DNA from: Rhopalosiphum padi | Lineage: Eukaryota; Arthropoda; Insecta; Hemiptera; Aphididae | Assembly: GCF_020882245.1 (NCBI RefSeq) | Contig: NC_083598.1 | Coordinates: 35,997,858 to 36,061,857 of the forward strand | Direction of reading: 5' to 3' | DNA: 64,000 bases | Position numbers and translations under genes: made by a program | In this document: positions 1 through 12,060 of the stretch, piece by piece | Numbering within the stretch: position 1 is the first letter of the stretch | Layout: each line of letters begins with the position of its first letter | The notes under the pieces: model-generated | Told to the model about the DNA's origin: nothing | Seen by the model: only the letters and a program-made list of their open reading frames with translations | Database searches by the model: none

Positions 1-453
1 CATTAGCCAATTTTACGTCATAATAATTAATAGGTAGACCGATCAAAATGTACCTAAGAATAGAATTATAATGAAAATGATTTCAGTTTAACGAACGCAA
101 TAATACAATACTATGTATCGGATTCTCCGAACGTATACACTGTATTTTCCTTACACATTTTTAGTATTAATGCATTCTAAAAGTTTTCCGGAACGAGTGC
201 ATTTAAATACACTGTTTAGCGATGGCAGTGATCTTCGAAATGGGTAGTTATTAAAAAGTGCACTAATGACGGTCAGCGCTATCACAGAACGTTTTTACGA
301 TACACACGAGTCTTTGGTTCAATATTACATATAGTATTGGTATTCGGAAAATAACGTCCTAATCTCCAGAGTGACGATGACGGTCCAAAATATTATTACT
401 ATAACTATTCGAATGAGACGGACGAGCGTACGTTTGTGAATGAAATCAAACGA

Positions 454-485
454 AATATAATGTATATATATATATACATTATATT
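454..485. repeat. Perfect 32-bp AT palindrome
   Basis: The first 16 bases (AATATAATGTATATAT) are exactly the reverse complement of the last 16, with no spacer. Symmetry stops at 453/486. The centre is an alternating TA tract, so part of the symmetry comes from the microsatellite, but the outer AATATAATG/CATTATATT arms are not simple TA. It could extrude as a cruciform. No function is implied. Confidence 0.9.
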
Positions 486-802
486 GAAGCGATAAAAAAC
501 AACAGAAAAATAAACCATACCTATGAATAGAGCTGCAGGATCGCGGCGGCGGCATAATATTAAGTACGAAATTCGTTTCGGGTAACGCAGAGGAGAACGT
601 CCTCTCTCCGATTTATTTTATTACATATATTTATTTTCCGCGCCTTGCCTTTTGTTGTGCGCTTCGGATGTTATTTTTTTTTTCACCATCGCTTTTCCCG
701 GTTAGGAGCACGTCGTCGGTGCGCTCACACAGCCTTCGCGGTCTCCCCGATGTATACGCGTTTATATAATATTATATTACACGACGTATATATGCATTAT
801 GC

Positions 803-985
803 GTGTACGTCCGTGACAGTATTTCGCCGGTTAATCGATTATACGCCACTACCGCGCCGGAGTCTGAGTCCGGAACATTACTCGGACCCGCGGAAACGGA
901 TGAAACGACGTCCGAGAACATTTTCCGACGGAAATCTCGATCGAATTATGTTAAATTGATACACTTGCGCTTGCATCGACTTTGA
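803..985 (+). other. Ambiguous exon-like block open in two frames
   Basis: Two overlapping plus frames stay open. One runs 803-985 and has an acidic and Thr/Ser-rich middle followed by a basic stretch. The other ends at 959 and is Arg/Pro/Ser-rich towards its C-terminus, ending with residues RTFSDGNLDRIMLN. An AG preceded by GTGAC lies just upstream, near 818, and could serve as a weak acceptor. The block is CpG-rich, which lowers stop frequency in all frames, so openness is weak evidence. I do not recognise either protein. It could be a terminal exon, but chance is more likely. Confidence 0.15.
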
Positions 986-1108
986 GTATATAGACAGATG
1001 TCATGTTATATTATTATAATTATTATTATTGAGTGTATCATTATTGTAATCCTCTTTGTGATGTCTAATATACGTAAAATACATGCTACTCGTACATTCC
1101 ACACCCAA

Positions 1109-1836
1109 TATACAGAACGAATCGCCAAACATGCTCACCATCATCGTTTAATTTAATAATGAATTTATTTAAGTTCCGATAAATATAATGTTTAAATATT
1201 CCTAGCTTAAGACCATGTTTTCAGAGTTTTGAAATTGTTTGTACTATATAATTAAAAAGTGTCCAATGGATCTATAAACTTTTGTTTTTCGAATGAGAAC
1301 CCCTCTTTTTACTATAAATTATTAAGTAAATAATATATTTGAAAATGTTGTGATGTATCAAGTTGAAAATTCGAATGCGTTGTTTCTCGGTTATCAAGCA
1401 GTTTACACTAAGGATAATAGTCCATAACAATGATTTAATAAAAATATAAAGGAGACATAATATTAGATCTAGTAGTTTTATTAATCTAGGGTAATTTTTA
1501 CAAATTATCAATATCTATAGATTAATATTAATTATTAACATTTTCAAATCATTATAATATAGCCACCATATCTTTGATGTATACGTTAACATTTTCAGAA
1601 AAACGTATCCGCTAAATTATATACAATAAAATAGATATGTTTTCACTCAATAAATAAATAAAGTTTATTTTTTCATAGCAATTCTCCTTTGATAGTACAA
1701 ACAAATCTCAAGAATGTGAAAAAAATGTCTTATGAGTAAGTATAGGTATTAAAAAATGTCAATAAAATCAGACTTTGAATAACTACATTTTAAAAGATGA
1801 AAAAAGGGCAAGCATATTGGTGAATCACCCTGTATA
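1109..1836 (+). mobile_element. MITE-like element, family 1, copy A (728 bp)
   Basis: The left end starts TATACAGAACGAATCGCCAA and the right end, read as reverse complement, starts TATACAGGGTGATTCACCAA. The two arms stay alignable for about 30 bp (both continue into an ATGCT-containing segment). If the element proper is TACAG...CTGTA, it is flanked on both sides by TA, as in Tc1/mariner-type insertion. The interior (around 1277-1330) resembles copies at 8888-9753 and 34995-35980. No transposase frame is visible, so it would be non-autonomous. The superfamily is inferred only from the possible TA duplication. Confidence 0.72.
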
Positions 1837-4259
1837 TAGGTGCTGACGGTACCACACGCCACTGCACAGAAAATAGGTCAAAACCGTTACAATACGCGTG
1901 TATAATTACCTATATATTGTTGACGACGATGGTTTGTATATTACGTGTATATTCTTTCGAGCACGGCCTAAACAACGATGTGACAATATATTACTGTCAT
2001 TACTATTATTATTACAATATTTTAAGTGCGTGGTCGAATAACCTCTCGTTTCCAGTGACCACGACTGAAAAAGTGCGGCGAAAGTTACGTCTATTGCGCT
2101 GAATCAGCCTAATTGGCCCCAGTGTGAAATTAACCGATTTCGATGAAAACGCACGCCGCCGCCATTATTCAAAACCGATATTTGCATAAAAACACAATAT
2201 ATACTCTACACAATATGTACATATGATAATTATACACCCACCTAACAATATATACTTTTAGGCGATATTGTTTCAAGCAAATGGCCGATCTTGTATTCCA
2301 CGCGTGTCTCGCGACTTCGAGTAAATCTAGAACAATAGTTCGAGACCATCATTGTATATTGTATTCGGTTTAAACGTCACCGTCTTCGTCGTCGTTGTCG
2401 TAATATGATAATAAATATAAGTAGGCAGATTATAATATAATATATTAATATTATTATACCCAGTTTTTCCTTGTTCATTTAACTCGTTAACCGAGACGGA
2501 AACGCCACTGCTGTATAGTTGCACTCGTCATCGATTTCACTGTTGGGCACACGCGCGCTATTACGTAAAGCATCACGATCACAATATCATATGAATAATT
2601 ATATGTGTTTTAAGTGCTGCACTGTGAAGTATCAATTACATATTACCTTGTCACATGATACCTTACACTAGACAAATAGCCGTTTCTAGGTTAACATATA
2701 TACACCTAGTATGTAGTTTTCCGTATATAGGTACATATATACTTTTACAGTTTTAATTTGTAATACTTAAGTTTAAAGCTATAAACACGTAATTATATAG
2801 ATTTCTATTTTTTTCGGTTTACCTTGCAAAATAACATCGTATTATCGCATATTGAAATCTCACGATTAATGCAAACAACTCAACATTTAAACGGACAAAT
2901 ATTATATTTTGCACATATATTTTTCCAAATTTTCAATGTAATGTTCGTATAAATCTCCTTAAAATAGATGCGTTTTAGGAAAAATATGCATTGAGTATAG
3001 GTACTTATTAGATATTATTAAGCTTTTTAATCGACTTAATTTGTATCATATTTAAACGGTGATTTAATGACATCCAGACGATAAAATATAACATTACACG
3101 TTTAATAACATTTTAGCTTACAAATATAAAGTAGTTTATTATCATTCATGATTTATTTGTAGTGGGTATATTTTAAATAGGTACGGACTGTCATAAAGAC
3201 ACGGTTTGGCATAATGAATTGTTTATACACAATGATCGAGGACTACCGTGAATCGATTAATAATTTTTTTATCTATCATATTATACTAATTAACATTATA
3301 TTTTTGATATAATATGCTTGTTTTTGTTACATTGATATATCTACAACTGTTTTAATATGGAATTTTTTACACCTAACACGTTTGTGATTAATTTGCTATA
3401 AAGCGATAACTCAAGTGACATAATATTTTAAAATAAAAATAAATGAAAACGCCATAGGAAACTATTTTATTGAATATTATACATATTATTGTACTACAAC
3501 GATTTAAAGTAATAAATATAAAATAGCTTTTAGTGATGCGTTTTTTTTAAATTTTTTTTTTTTTTTTTGAGCAGTTAAAGAGGCTAACTCGCATTTAATA
3601 GGTAATTGAAATATCTAGCTTGTTAAAATCCGAATTATGTACAGGTAACAAAATCATAAACTACCTTGATAAAAATGCATATAGTTATCATAATATGCAT
3701 TTATACTACTATCAATACAAGACAAAACTCTTTAAAGCCTATAAAGTGTATACATAGATCACAGTTTTTAAAAACTATTCAAAGAATTTGATGAAAAAAA
3801 TCGAAATGTTTGAATTAAACTGAATTTTTGCCAAAAAAACTTTAAATATCAGATAAACACGATATTTTTGAAACATAATTATTTGAGCAACATGTTTAAA
3901 TATTGGTTTATTCATTTAAAATTTAAAGGTTTATGTTGTTTTAAAAATTATAACCGGTTGGAGTTTGTTTTTAATACGTACATTTAGAAACCTTAAAACT
4001 GATTAGATCTACGATCTAGTAGGCCGCGTTCTAAGATAGCTGGTACGCTAGATACGAGTTGCACGTAAAATAATTATTTTTTCCACATATTTTCTTGGAT
4101 GCCAATGCCACTCTTGTGAAATTCAGAACTATCTTAAAAAATATCCTTCTTGTGGTTTTGTTTTTGTTATAACGAAATACTGCGACAATTTTTTAAACAA
4201 CGTATGGAATAATAATAGTAATAATATTAATACCTACATTCCTAATGTTTAGGTGTATG
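1837..4259. other. Intergenic or intronic sequence, no gene seen
   Basis: The first part to about 2600 has moderate CpG and contains a GCCGCCATTATT string near 2157. From about 2680 it becomes strongly AT-rich and CpG-poor. It holds T-tracts at 3541-3568. No open frame with protein-like composition, no RNA gene and no inverted-repeat element could be supported. Confidence 0.6.
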
Positions 4260-5790
4260 AATATAATAATATATACAGATACACTCATACACTCTACCGC
4301 CGCCGTCGCAATCAGCTGTCAAGTAACAAATTATTATGAAACGCGTATTTTTGAAATTAACATGTATAATATTTACGTTTCCGGACGTATTAAGTTATAA
4401 AAGTGTCGTGAAAAAATATATTCATACCCAAGCGAATATTCAAAGACTTGTCACGTCATAAACATCCAGGTCCGAAGCTTGTACACACACACACGCACAC
4501 ATATAAACACACGCACATACACATTTACACATTATATATAATATGAAAATGTATGTTCGAGTTACAATAATAATAATGCGCGCGTCTCGCATCTCCGGGC
4601 AATTAGAGATGGTATTGTGCGCAAAGGAGACGGCGGCGACGGCAGAATAGGATCGACGGACCGGACGGTCGGACAGGAACGGTTTGGGGGGAGAGAAGTT
4701 AAAAAACGGTTTTTCTCGTTCTGTTCAAAATGTCCGTATATATATATGCCGGCTAGAGCTGCAGCAGCCACCGCGACGGGCGCGCACCGCGCACATTGTT
4801 TATTTACTGTTTTGAATAAAAAACGAATTTATTACGCCAAGTGGCTGAATATTATTAATAATAAACTATTCAGATGACAAACGCGCCGCCGCCTACATTC
4901 GAGGCGTACAGAGTGTTTAAAATATACATAAATATATTATATTATAATAATATACATAAACATAATATATAATATTAAAATATATATGTATAAACGTACG
5001 ATAGTGCGTATGTACATGTATAATAATATAATATGGTGTGGTGTGCGAGCACGGACTACCAGTTTCGTGCGAGATGTTTCGAATTACGACACACACGCGG
5101 TTCGCCAGTGCCGCCGCCGCGCGCCGTCGTTCAACTCGTTTCCGTTGAATGGATTTTTATAGTTCGATAAAAGAAAGAAGAAAAAATAAAAACGAGAAGA
5201 GGAAAATGCGCAAGTCACTCAGCTGTGGCAATATTTCCATATCGGGATGCTGATTGATTGGCCGACCGCGATAGAATTGCGCGCGTTATATGGGAGCCAA
5301 CAGGTTTCCGCCGATACCTATACTATATTATACGCATAATGTGGTGACTTTAACGCGTGTAAACGTTGTTGCACTGACACCGACGGCAAGCCTTTATCAT
5401 TAATTCGCCATTGGAGTATTTTAGAAAAAAAAAAATTAAACGGTGGTTAGCAGTTTAACACGAGTGGGCAGCGGCGACGACGAAAACTTGAATCCATTCG
5501 GTCTCTACCGCGAACGCTGCTTTTCGCCGTTTCTTATATATATAACTACAGATATTATTAATTGTATACTTAATCATAATGCTATATAATATTACACGAC
5601 ACTAAACTAGTTTAGAATATAACTACTATATTGTAGGACATCATAATATTATATTGTTTAATGTAATATACGTGTAAGTTGTAATTGCGGCACCGAGTTA
5701 TTGCAGTCGTTGCTTCCGATTTGCGTATGTTAATATTACGTATAATATACGAGTGAGTCAGTGAGAAGAAAAAATTGTGTTTTTAAGATC
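4260..5790. other. CpG-rich block with CA-type and AT repeats
   Basis: Contains an imperfect CA-type repeat at about 4482-4530 and a CGG/CGA-rich segment at 4600-4790. A long ATAATATTATA-type tract lies at 4918-5035. A second CpG-rich segment at 5040-5140 includes runs of CCG. Overlapping frames on both strands at 4562-4877 are low-complexity products of the CGG tract and are not called. It may be regulatory DNA, but nothing specific is identified. Confidence 0.5.
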
Positions 5791-8700
5791 GCATGTATGG
5801 GAAATTGAAAAACATATCGTTATTTAAGTACATGTTTAGAAAACAAATTTCAGTATATTCAACTAGAAGTTGAAATATTATTTTACGATTTATCTTGCAC
5901 GTACTTATTTTTAATAAATTATTTTAACTTGTTCATTATTTTTATTATTATTATTAATATTATTAATGCAAATATGAACGTGTGCATTTATAAGATTATA
6001 CGACTGTGCAACGACTAACAGCTACGTATACACATATACACACACACTGTGTATTATAAATGTACCTATATGAAAGATAAATTACGATGATGAATTTCAT
6101 TAAAACACATTTTTATTAAAATACTTCAATTATTATTATATAAGGATACATGGATATATATTATATAATATTACGAGTATATACTAACATTCTTTTTTTT
6201 AATTATGAAAAACATACATTTTATAAATCTTATTTATTATGTTAATCAAATATGCAATTTAATAAAAGTAGTAAATACTAAATACGCGGTCGTGTAAAAT
6301 AAGATTATTCCTGTAAAACCAATCAAAAGCCATATAACTGCAGACGTGGAATTATTATTTACCATTAAAAATATTATTAATGTGTTTACGCATACTATTC
6401 AAAATTTGTTATTTATGTCAATTTATTATTATATTATACCATGACGATAAGGATATCCCACTTGTTATATTTTATAAATATAATCCTTATCAAATTTCGA
6501 TTGTGCTTGAAATATACGTATAAATGCACGCAATAGATTTAATAATTCCTAAAAAATATAGGATAGGACGTCTCTAAGTGTGTGCATGTATATATGTAAG
6601 TTGTTATTGTATAGTTTTCACGAGTACCCGAAGTTGACCTATAAAAACACCTATATAAATATATTTAGTAGGTACCTATACATATTTCGGTTCAATAATT
6701 CAACATTTTTCTTCATAAATTATTAATAGTATTAAAAAAAAAGTAATAATAAAACTCGGTTCCGCGTATGTATACATATATTTTTAATGTTTGCGTTTTA
6801 TTGTCATTCAAATTTAGTGCACACACGAACACACATTCGCTACACGGTTGTAAAATGTTTAAAAATGCAGATGGTCAAGCGTATAATAATAATATATACG
6901 CATCTTATACCTTAAAGTTGATAGATACCTCACGCGGTTTTGGTATTTTTAACTATATGGGAACGAACGATAAAAAATAAAATAAAAAAACACACATAAA
7001 ACCTTATTATATTATAACGCTACAAACAAATGATAATTTAAATTTTTATCGAAACGACCGAATTCATTAATCTTCTTTAGTGACATACACAGGTTTTGGC
7101 GTTATCTCATATAGTGGAGAAATACGACGTCGTAAATTAAAAGAAAATACTCGGCCAATTGACACCACCTAGCTATATTTGTCCATTACGAAAACTCTAT
7201 AGTGGCCCACAACCAAAAACCACCTCAGCAATATTATTAATAATACCACATTCTGACTTATTATTCACGATTTGGCATATTATTATATTAATGCTACATA
7301 ACTCGTAATATTATACTATAATATTCTATGAATAGTGTTTAAAAATTTGCTGATTTTGAAACATGAGACGATCACAAATCGCGTTTGGATTTTGAAAATT
7401 AATTATTACACAGAAAATTGATTTTAAATGCTTATAAATGTAGTTTTTATTTTTCCTTAATCATTTATATTAGTCATTAATATTTTTTATATATTACATT
7501 ACACTCGACTTATAAACCATTTAAATTTTTTGACAAATTAAACAAGTCTATCATTTATTTATTTTTTACATCACCAAAGTCAGAAGTGGTAGTATCAAAA
7601 ATAAGTATTTAACATGAAAGAAGGAAATTTAAATTAAAACCATCAAAATATCGTTGTAAACAAACCAAGTTCTCATCTGTAAATAAATTAGGATGATTGA
7701 GGTTTTTGATATATTATATTATATTTTATTTTATTTTACTTATTTTAATTTAAAATAAATCTTTCTCAGATTTCTTGATAAGGTGCGTACGATTCATAAA
7801 TCTAAAAAAATTATATGATTTACTTTGAATAATAAAACCCCTCGAGATTGTATACCGATTCGTACTAAAAATCATAATTAAAATTAAACATCTCTGTTTT
7901 AGCTCGAGTTTTAAATCATGCCAAAACCTAAAAATATTTATTATTTCACTTTGCGATGTGAAAACATTTCTTTTTCAAAGGAAAATTAATTAAAATAAGT
8001 TGTTTACTATCGTTAAACGAAAACAATTTAATTTAATAATTGTTACCTACACTTAAAATTGTATTTTATTTACTCATAGTTATATTATTTTTCTTATCTT
8101 TAATACTATTACATAGATAAACACGTTTTACCAGTCATGTTTGTATAATGACTGAAAATTGTGTACAATAATATATGATATAATATATTATATGCAATAT
8201 ATATACCTATACATTTGAAACAGTTAAATATTCATGAGTCATAAGTATAAACCTATTTATAAATAATAGGAATTTTAATTAAACGTTTATTGTATAGTCA
8301 CTCGAAAAAAATTTAGAAATTCTTCTCTATGTTTATCATTCAGCTGTATCAATCAAACATGTATATAGATCATTATATTTTATTCCGTACATATAGGGAC
8401 TCGCGAAAAAGATTTACATAATATACCTGGCCACGTTTGCAATTAATTATACAGATATATGGTGTGACTGGAGTGTATTATTACTCGATGTAGGTGTGCA
8501 AAAAATATAAATTATGAGTACCGTGTATAACATAATTTTGTAGACACCTAAACGATTATATAAACTATTATTTATCTAATACAAATTACGAACAGTGATA
8601 GAAATGATTTGAAGTTTGAAAAAAGTATTTAAAAAAAATATAATACATTATTAGAACGATCGTTCAATAAACGTATCACATACATATTTTTGATAATTGA

Positions 8701-8887
8701 TTATAAATTATAATTAACTACAAATCCAATATTGCATATTATATCATTATGTTATACATTATAATATATACGAGTGTTGGAGAAACTATACAGGAATATC
8801 ACAGTCCTAGCATCTAGCGCCAGCGATTTTCGACTGGCTATGTTCAGAGCTTATAAAAATGCGCATAATATATTTAATTATACACAC
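5791..8887. other. AT-rich tract, no gene seen
   Basis: Long AT-rich stretch with frequent TAATATTA-type palindromes and poly-A/T tracts. A 70-codon frame near 6768-6980 is Tyr/Asn-rich and is not called. Nothing else could be supported on either strand. Confidence 0.6.
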
Positions 8888-9753
8888 TATATAGTGATTC
8901 GTCAAACATGCTAACCATTTTTCTTTAATAATGAACATATTCAAATTCCGGATTTTCGAATTTTAAAGATTTATACTTAAATACCATACTACTTTTATAA
9001 TTGTATTGTTATACAAACTTTTTTTTTCTAATAATAACCAACCTTTTTTTTGTATAAATTATGAATCAGATATTTAATTTGGACATTTGTATGTAGGTTT
9101 ATCTAAATTTACATTCTAACAAGTAGTTTCTGATTAATTACAGTATATAACTGCTTAAGATGATAGTCCTTAAAAATTGTTTTTCAAAACTATAATATAA
9201 ACGTAGTAGTTGATCATGTAGGTATTTATTTCACTCTGATAATTTTCACAAAATATAAACTATTAACACAGAATTAATATTAGATAATTATTATTATCAT
9301 TTTAAAATCATTATAGACCCACATATTCCAATTTCCGAACCACGAACCTATTATCTCTTTTATACAAAGTTAAATAACTTAAAAACCAATAATTTAAATT
9401 TGTATTTGAAAACATCACAACTTTTAACTTTTTCAGAAACTGGTTTATTCAACATTGTATAGTATAAAAGTTTTTATTTGAAAAAAAGAAGATGTTATTG
9501 CCAAAGAGTATCTAATCACTCCTCAAATTATATACAAAATCTAATTATTTGAAAATATAGACGTTAATTCGTTAAATATACTAAAAATCCAAAAACATGA
9601 TTTGAATTAATTCATTATTAAATGAACAATTTAGTGCGATTATTATTATCACATACAGTGTATAATACAGATATTTTTTATCGGGAGGAAGAGGGTGATA
9701 CCGTGTGAAATTTTTCTATGATGGGGCATTTATGTATGACTACTCGATCACCC
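8888..9753 (+). mobile_element. MITE-like element, family 1, copy B (about 866 bp)
   Basis: The left end, TATATAGTGATTCGTCAAAC followed by ATGCTAACC, matches the left end of copy A (1109-1836) with few changes. Internal segments are also alignable. For example AATAATAACCAACC plus a T-tract and TATAAATTATG near 9033-9065 corresponds to 1297-1325 in copy A. The segment around 9240-9330 corresponds to 1490-1570. The right end is less certain: the reverse complement of about 9730-9753 begins GGGTGATCGAGTAGTCATAC, which keeps GGGTGAT but then diverges. No transposase is seen. Confidence 0.55.
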
Positions 9754-10184
9754 ATTAATTTGTTTATACCATATTTTCAGGAAAGTATTACTAAAAATAT
9801 TTTGGGTATAATATATTATATTTCTAAATAAATAATAATCAAAAAAATGTACCTAGCTTATTATCATCACAAATGTACTACATTAAAACTTCAAATTTCC
9901 TCCGTTTTCTTTTATTTGTATGTAACAATACATAATTTTTTATTTTTTAATATATGAGATTTCATAAAGTGTGCCGTTAGTATTAACTCTATTAAGTATA
10001 TTTGTATCTCGATGTGCAAAAAAAGCATATTTAATTTGAATATAATAGTCAATAGACAAATTTAAAATAATATAACTTAAGTCTAAAACATTTTTAAAGT
10101 GATTAATACTATTTTATATATTGAAAAAAAATAATGATATACAATTTCTTTATTTACTTACATATTTTTAACATTAAATTATAG
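9754..10184. other. AT-rich tract, no gene seen
   Basis: Strongly AT-rich sequence between copy B of MITE family 1 and the hAT-like terminus. It may belong partly to the interior of the hAT-like element ending at 10249, whose other end I could not find. Confidence 0.5.
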
Positions 10185-10249
10185 GGGGCAATCAAGGGGC
10201 AAAATAAAATGTTGGGGCGCACTCTGGCCCCCGTGTAACGCCGCCCCTG
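10185..10249 (-). mobile_element. hAT-like transposon terminus
   Basis: Read on the minus strand, the end is CAGGGGCGGCGTTACACGGG followed by a G/C-rich segment and then AT-rich DNA. A terminal CAGGGGCGG is characteristic of many insect hAT elements. The sharp change from G/C-rich to AT-rich sequence inside the end is also typical. The expected 8-bp target duplication would be 10250-10257 (CACCTGAT), but I did not find the partner end upstream. It is therefore a solo end or a decayed element of unknown length. Confidence 0.5.
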
Positions 10250-11762
10250 CACCTGATAGTATACCACCCCACCTTGTATATATATAATATATACATATAA
10301 ATTTATATTACTTGTGAGTTGTGTATATTACGTGTCAGTAGACCTACAAACGCTGTTGTCGACAATGAAAACTTGCGTTTATTCCCATCGGAAATTTTAA
10401 ATCAGCAGAAGAGAAAAAAATTACAATACGCAACACTATATAGTATAGGTATATATCTATATCGAATGAAACGTTTTTAGAAGCAAACAATATCCATTAT
10501 ATATACAACAGTGTAATATGTATATTACACGCGTATTCAGAGTACTGGGATTTGGGCGAAGACGCCGAGTTTCTGCTGCTGCTGCTGTTACAGGGAAAGA
10601 CGAGCGGAGAGTAAGAAAAAAAACAATGCGTCTGCGAATACGCGATTATATGCGAGAATACAATATTATTATTCGGGCAACGCAATTTATATTCGTCGCC
10701 GACCTGAGGGAATTTACATGTCCATCTTAGTCGTTGTCGTTGTCGTCGTATACAGTCGACGCATTTTTACATAATATTATACGCACGGTCTCTATATCAC
10801 GCACAAGGTACCTGTGTACAATGTACCTGTGTATACTATAAACTATATTATATTATGCAATTTTCTTTTCGTAAGTGACTGCTCACCGACGACGAAACGA
10901 ATGCGAAGGCGTAAGGTGGACCATATATTGTATACATTATGTACGTTCGTGTATTTATAATAGGCATAATATGTATAGCATAACATTATTATACTGCACA
11001 CGACTTAACGAATGGGTCGCGAAAAATCGTTTTGTATTGTTTATTCGTTTTCAAGTAGGAGACTCACAAATAAAATTATATTACCGTGCACGTCTCTCGT
11101 CGTAAAACCGGCAGAGCATAATATATCGCCACTGTTGTTACCGGCGTGTCCCCTGAAATCGGACCGCAAATCGGCAAGACATCATACTATACACTTATAT
11201 TATATTGGTTAGGCATAGCATATTATTAAAAATCCACAAAATATTTTTCTCTCAAAATCTCGTGTCCTCGCTATCTTTGTAGCATGCAGACTGTAGTGTA
11301 TGTGTCTATTATATTGACTTCACGTGCGGTCCAGAATGACAATGCTACAAACAGAATCCTGTAAACGAAGTACACTACAGACTTACTAAGAATAAAACAT
11401 TCCGATATTGTCTTCACGACTGCCTACGAAGTCCCTGATTGCAGACTCACGACTTCCGCAATCGCCTTCCGGATAAATTTTCATCTAGTCGTCCATTAGC
11501 TAAAACGGAAATGTTGGAGAGCTGATCTCGCTTAACGTACAAATTAAATTAGCTACCAGAGTTCCACCAATGGGCGGTTTTTTTATCCCCCCCTCCCCCG
11601 AAGTATGGTTACTTTATGAAATCGCATAATAACAGTATATACTTTTTATAAGGTATTGTATGTATTTATATGTATAAACTACGAATCGTAATAAAAAATT
11701 ACTTGCACTCTCTTATATTAGGCCTTTTGGGATTTGCACATCATGCGTTGGTCGTCTAAAAT
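10250..11762. other. Mixed CpG/AT sequence, no gene called
   Basis: Contains a CpG-richer part at 10510-11210 with a short CTG run at 10573-10588. Several short overlapping frames on both strands show no recognisable domain. A C-rich segment occurs at 11585-11602. No promoter, terminator or RNA gene could be supported. Confidence 0.5.
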
Positions 11763-12060
11763 CAGTGGCGAATACAAAGAATCGGATTGTGAGGGCCGGC
11801 CTTTTATAGATACTATTTCAAAGATGCATTTCTCTTTTATTAGTTAATTTTTAAAAGGGTAGTAAATGTTGGTGCAGGGAATAAGTAAAAACCACTGCTA
11901 TTTTCAGGAAACTTAAAACCTTTGCGACGAAACTAAGCAGAAGACATTTTGCTATGAAATGGCGGTATAATCAAAAAACGGTCACATTCACTTATTTAGT
12001 TCTATTTTGACCGCACACCGTCCAATTTAAAAAGGTGTCCGATTACTTATGTATTACTGA
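11763..12060 (+). mobile_element. Possible hAT-like 5' terminus and decayed body
   Basis: Begins CAGTGGCGAATACAAAGAAT, then a G-rich segment (GAGGGCCGGCC), then AT-rich sequence. CAGTGGCG followed by such a transition is a common start of insect hAT elements. The opposite end (CGCCACTG) was not found nearby. The downstream limit given here is only where composition changes. No transposase is seen. Confidence 0.35.

Larger units (their letters stand above)
1..1108. other. Non-coding flank with moderate CpG
   Basis: No confident gene. The stretch mixes AT-rich sequence with a CpG-richer part from about 540 to 960. It contains a perfect 32-bp palindrome at 454-485 and a short block open in two plus frames at about 803-985 (separate entries). 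The remaining open frames are short and biased to Tyr, Ile and Phe, as expected from AT repeats. Confidence 0.6.

Noticed and set aside
1850..1866. CACGCCACTG, a possible hAT right end pairing with 11763
   Set aside because: It lies about 10 kb upstream in the wrong order for that element, with no matching left end.
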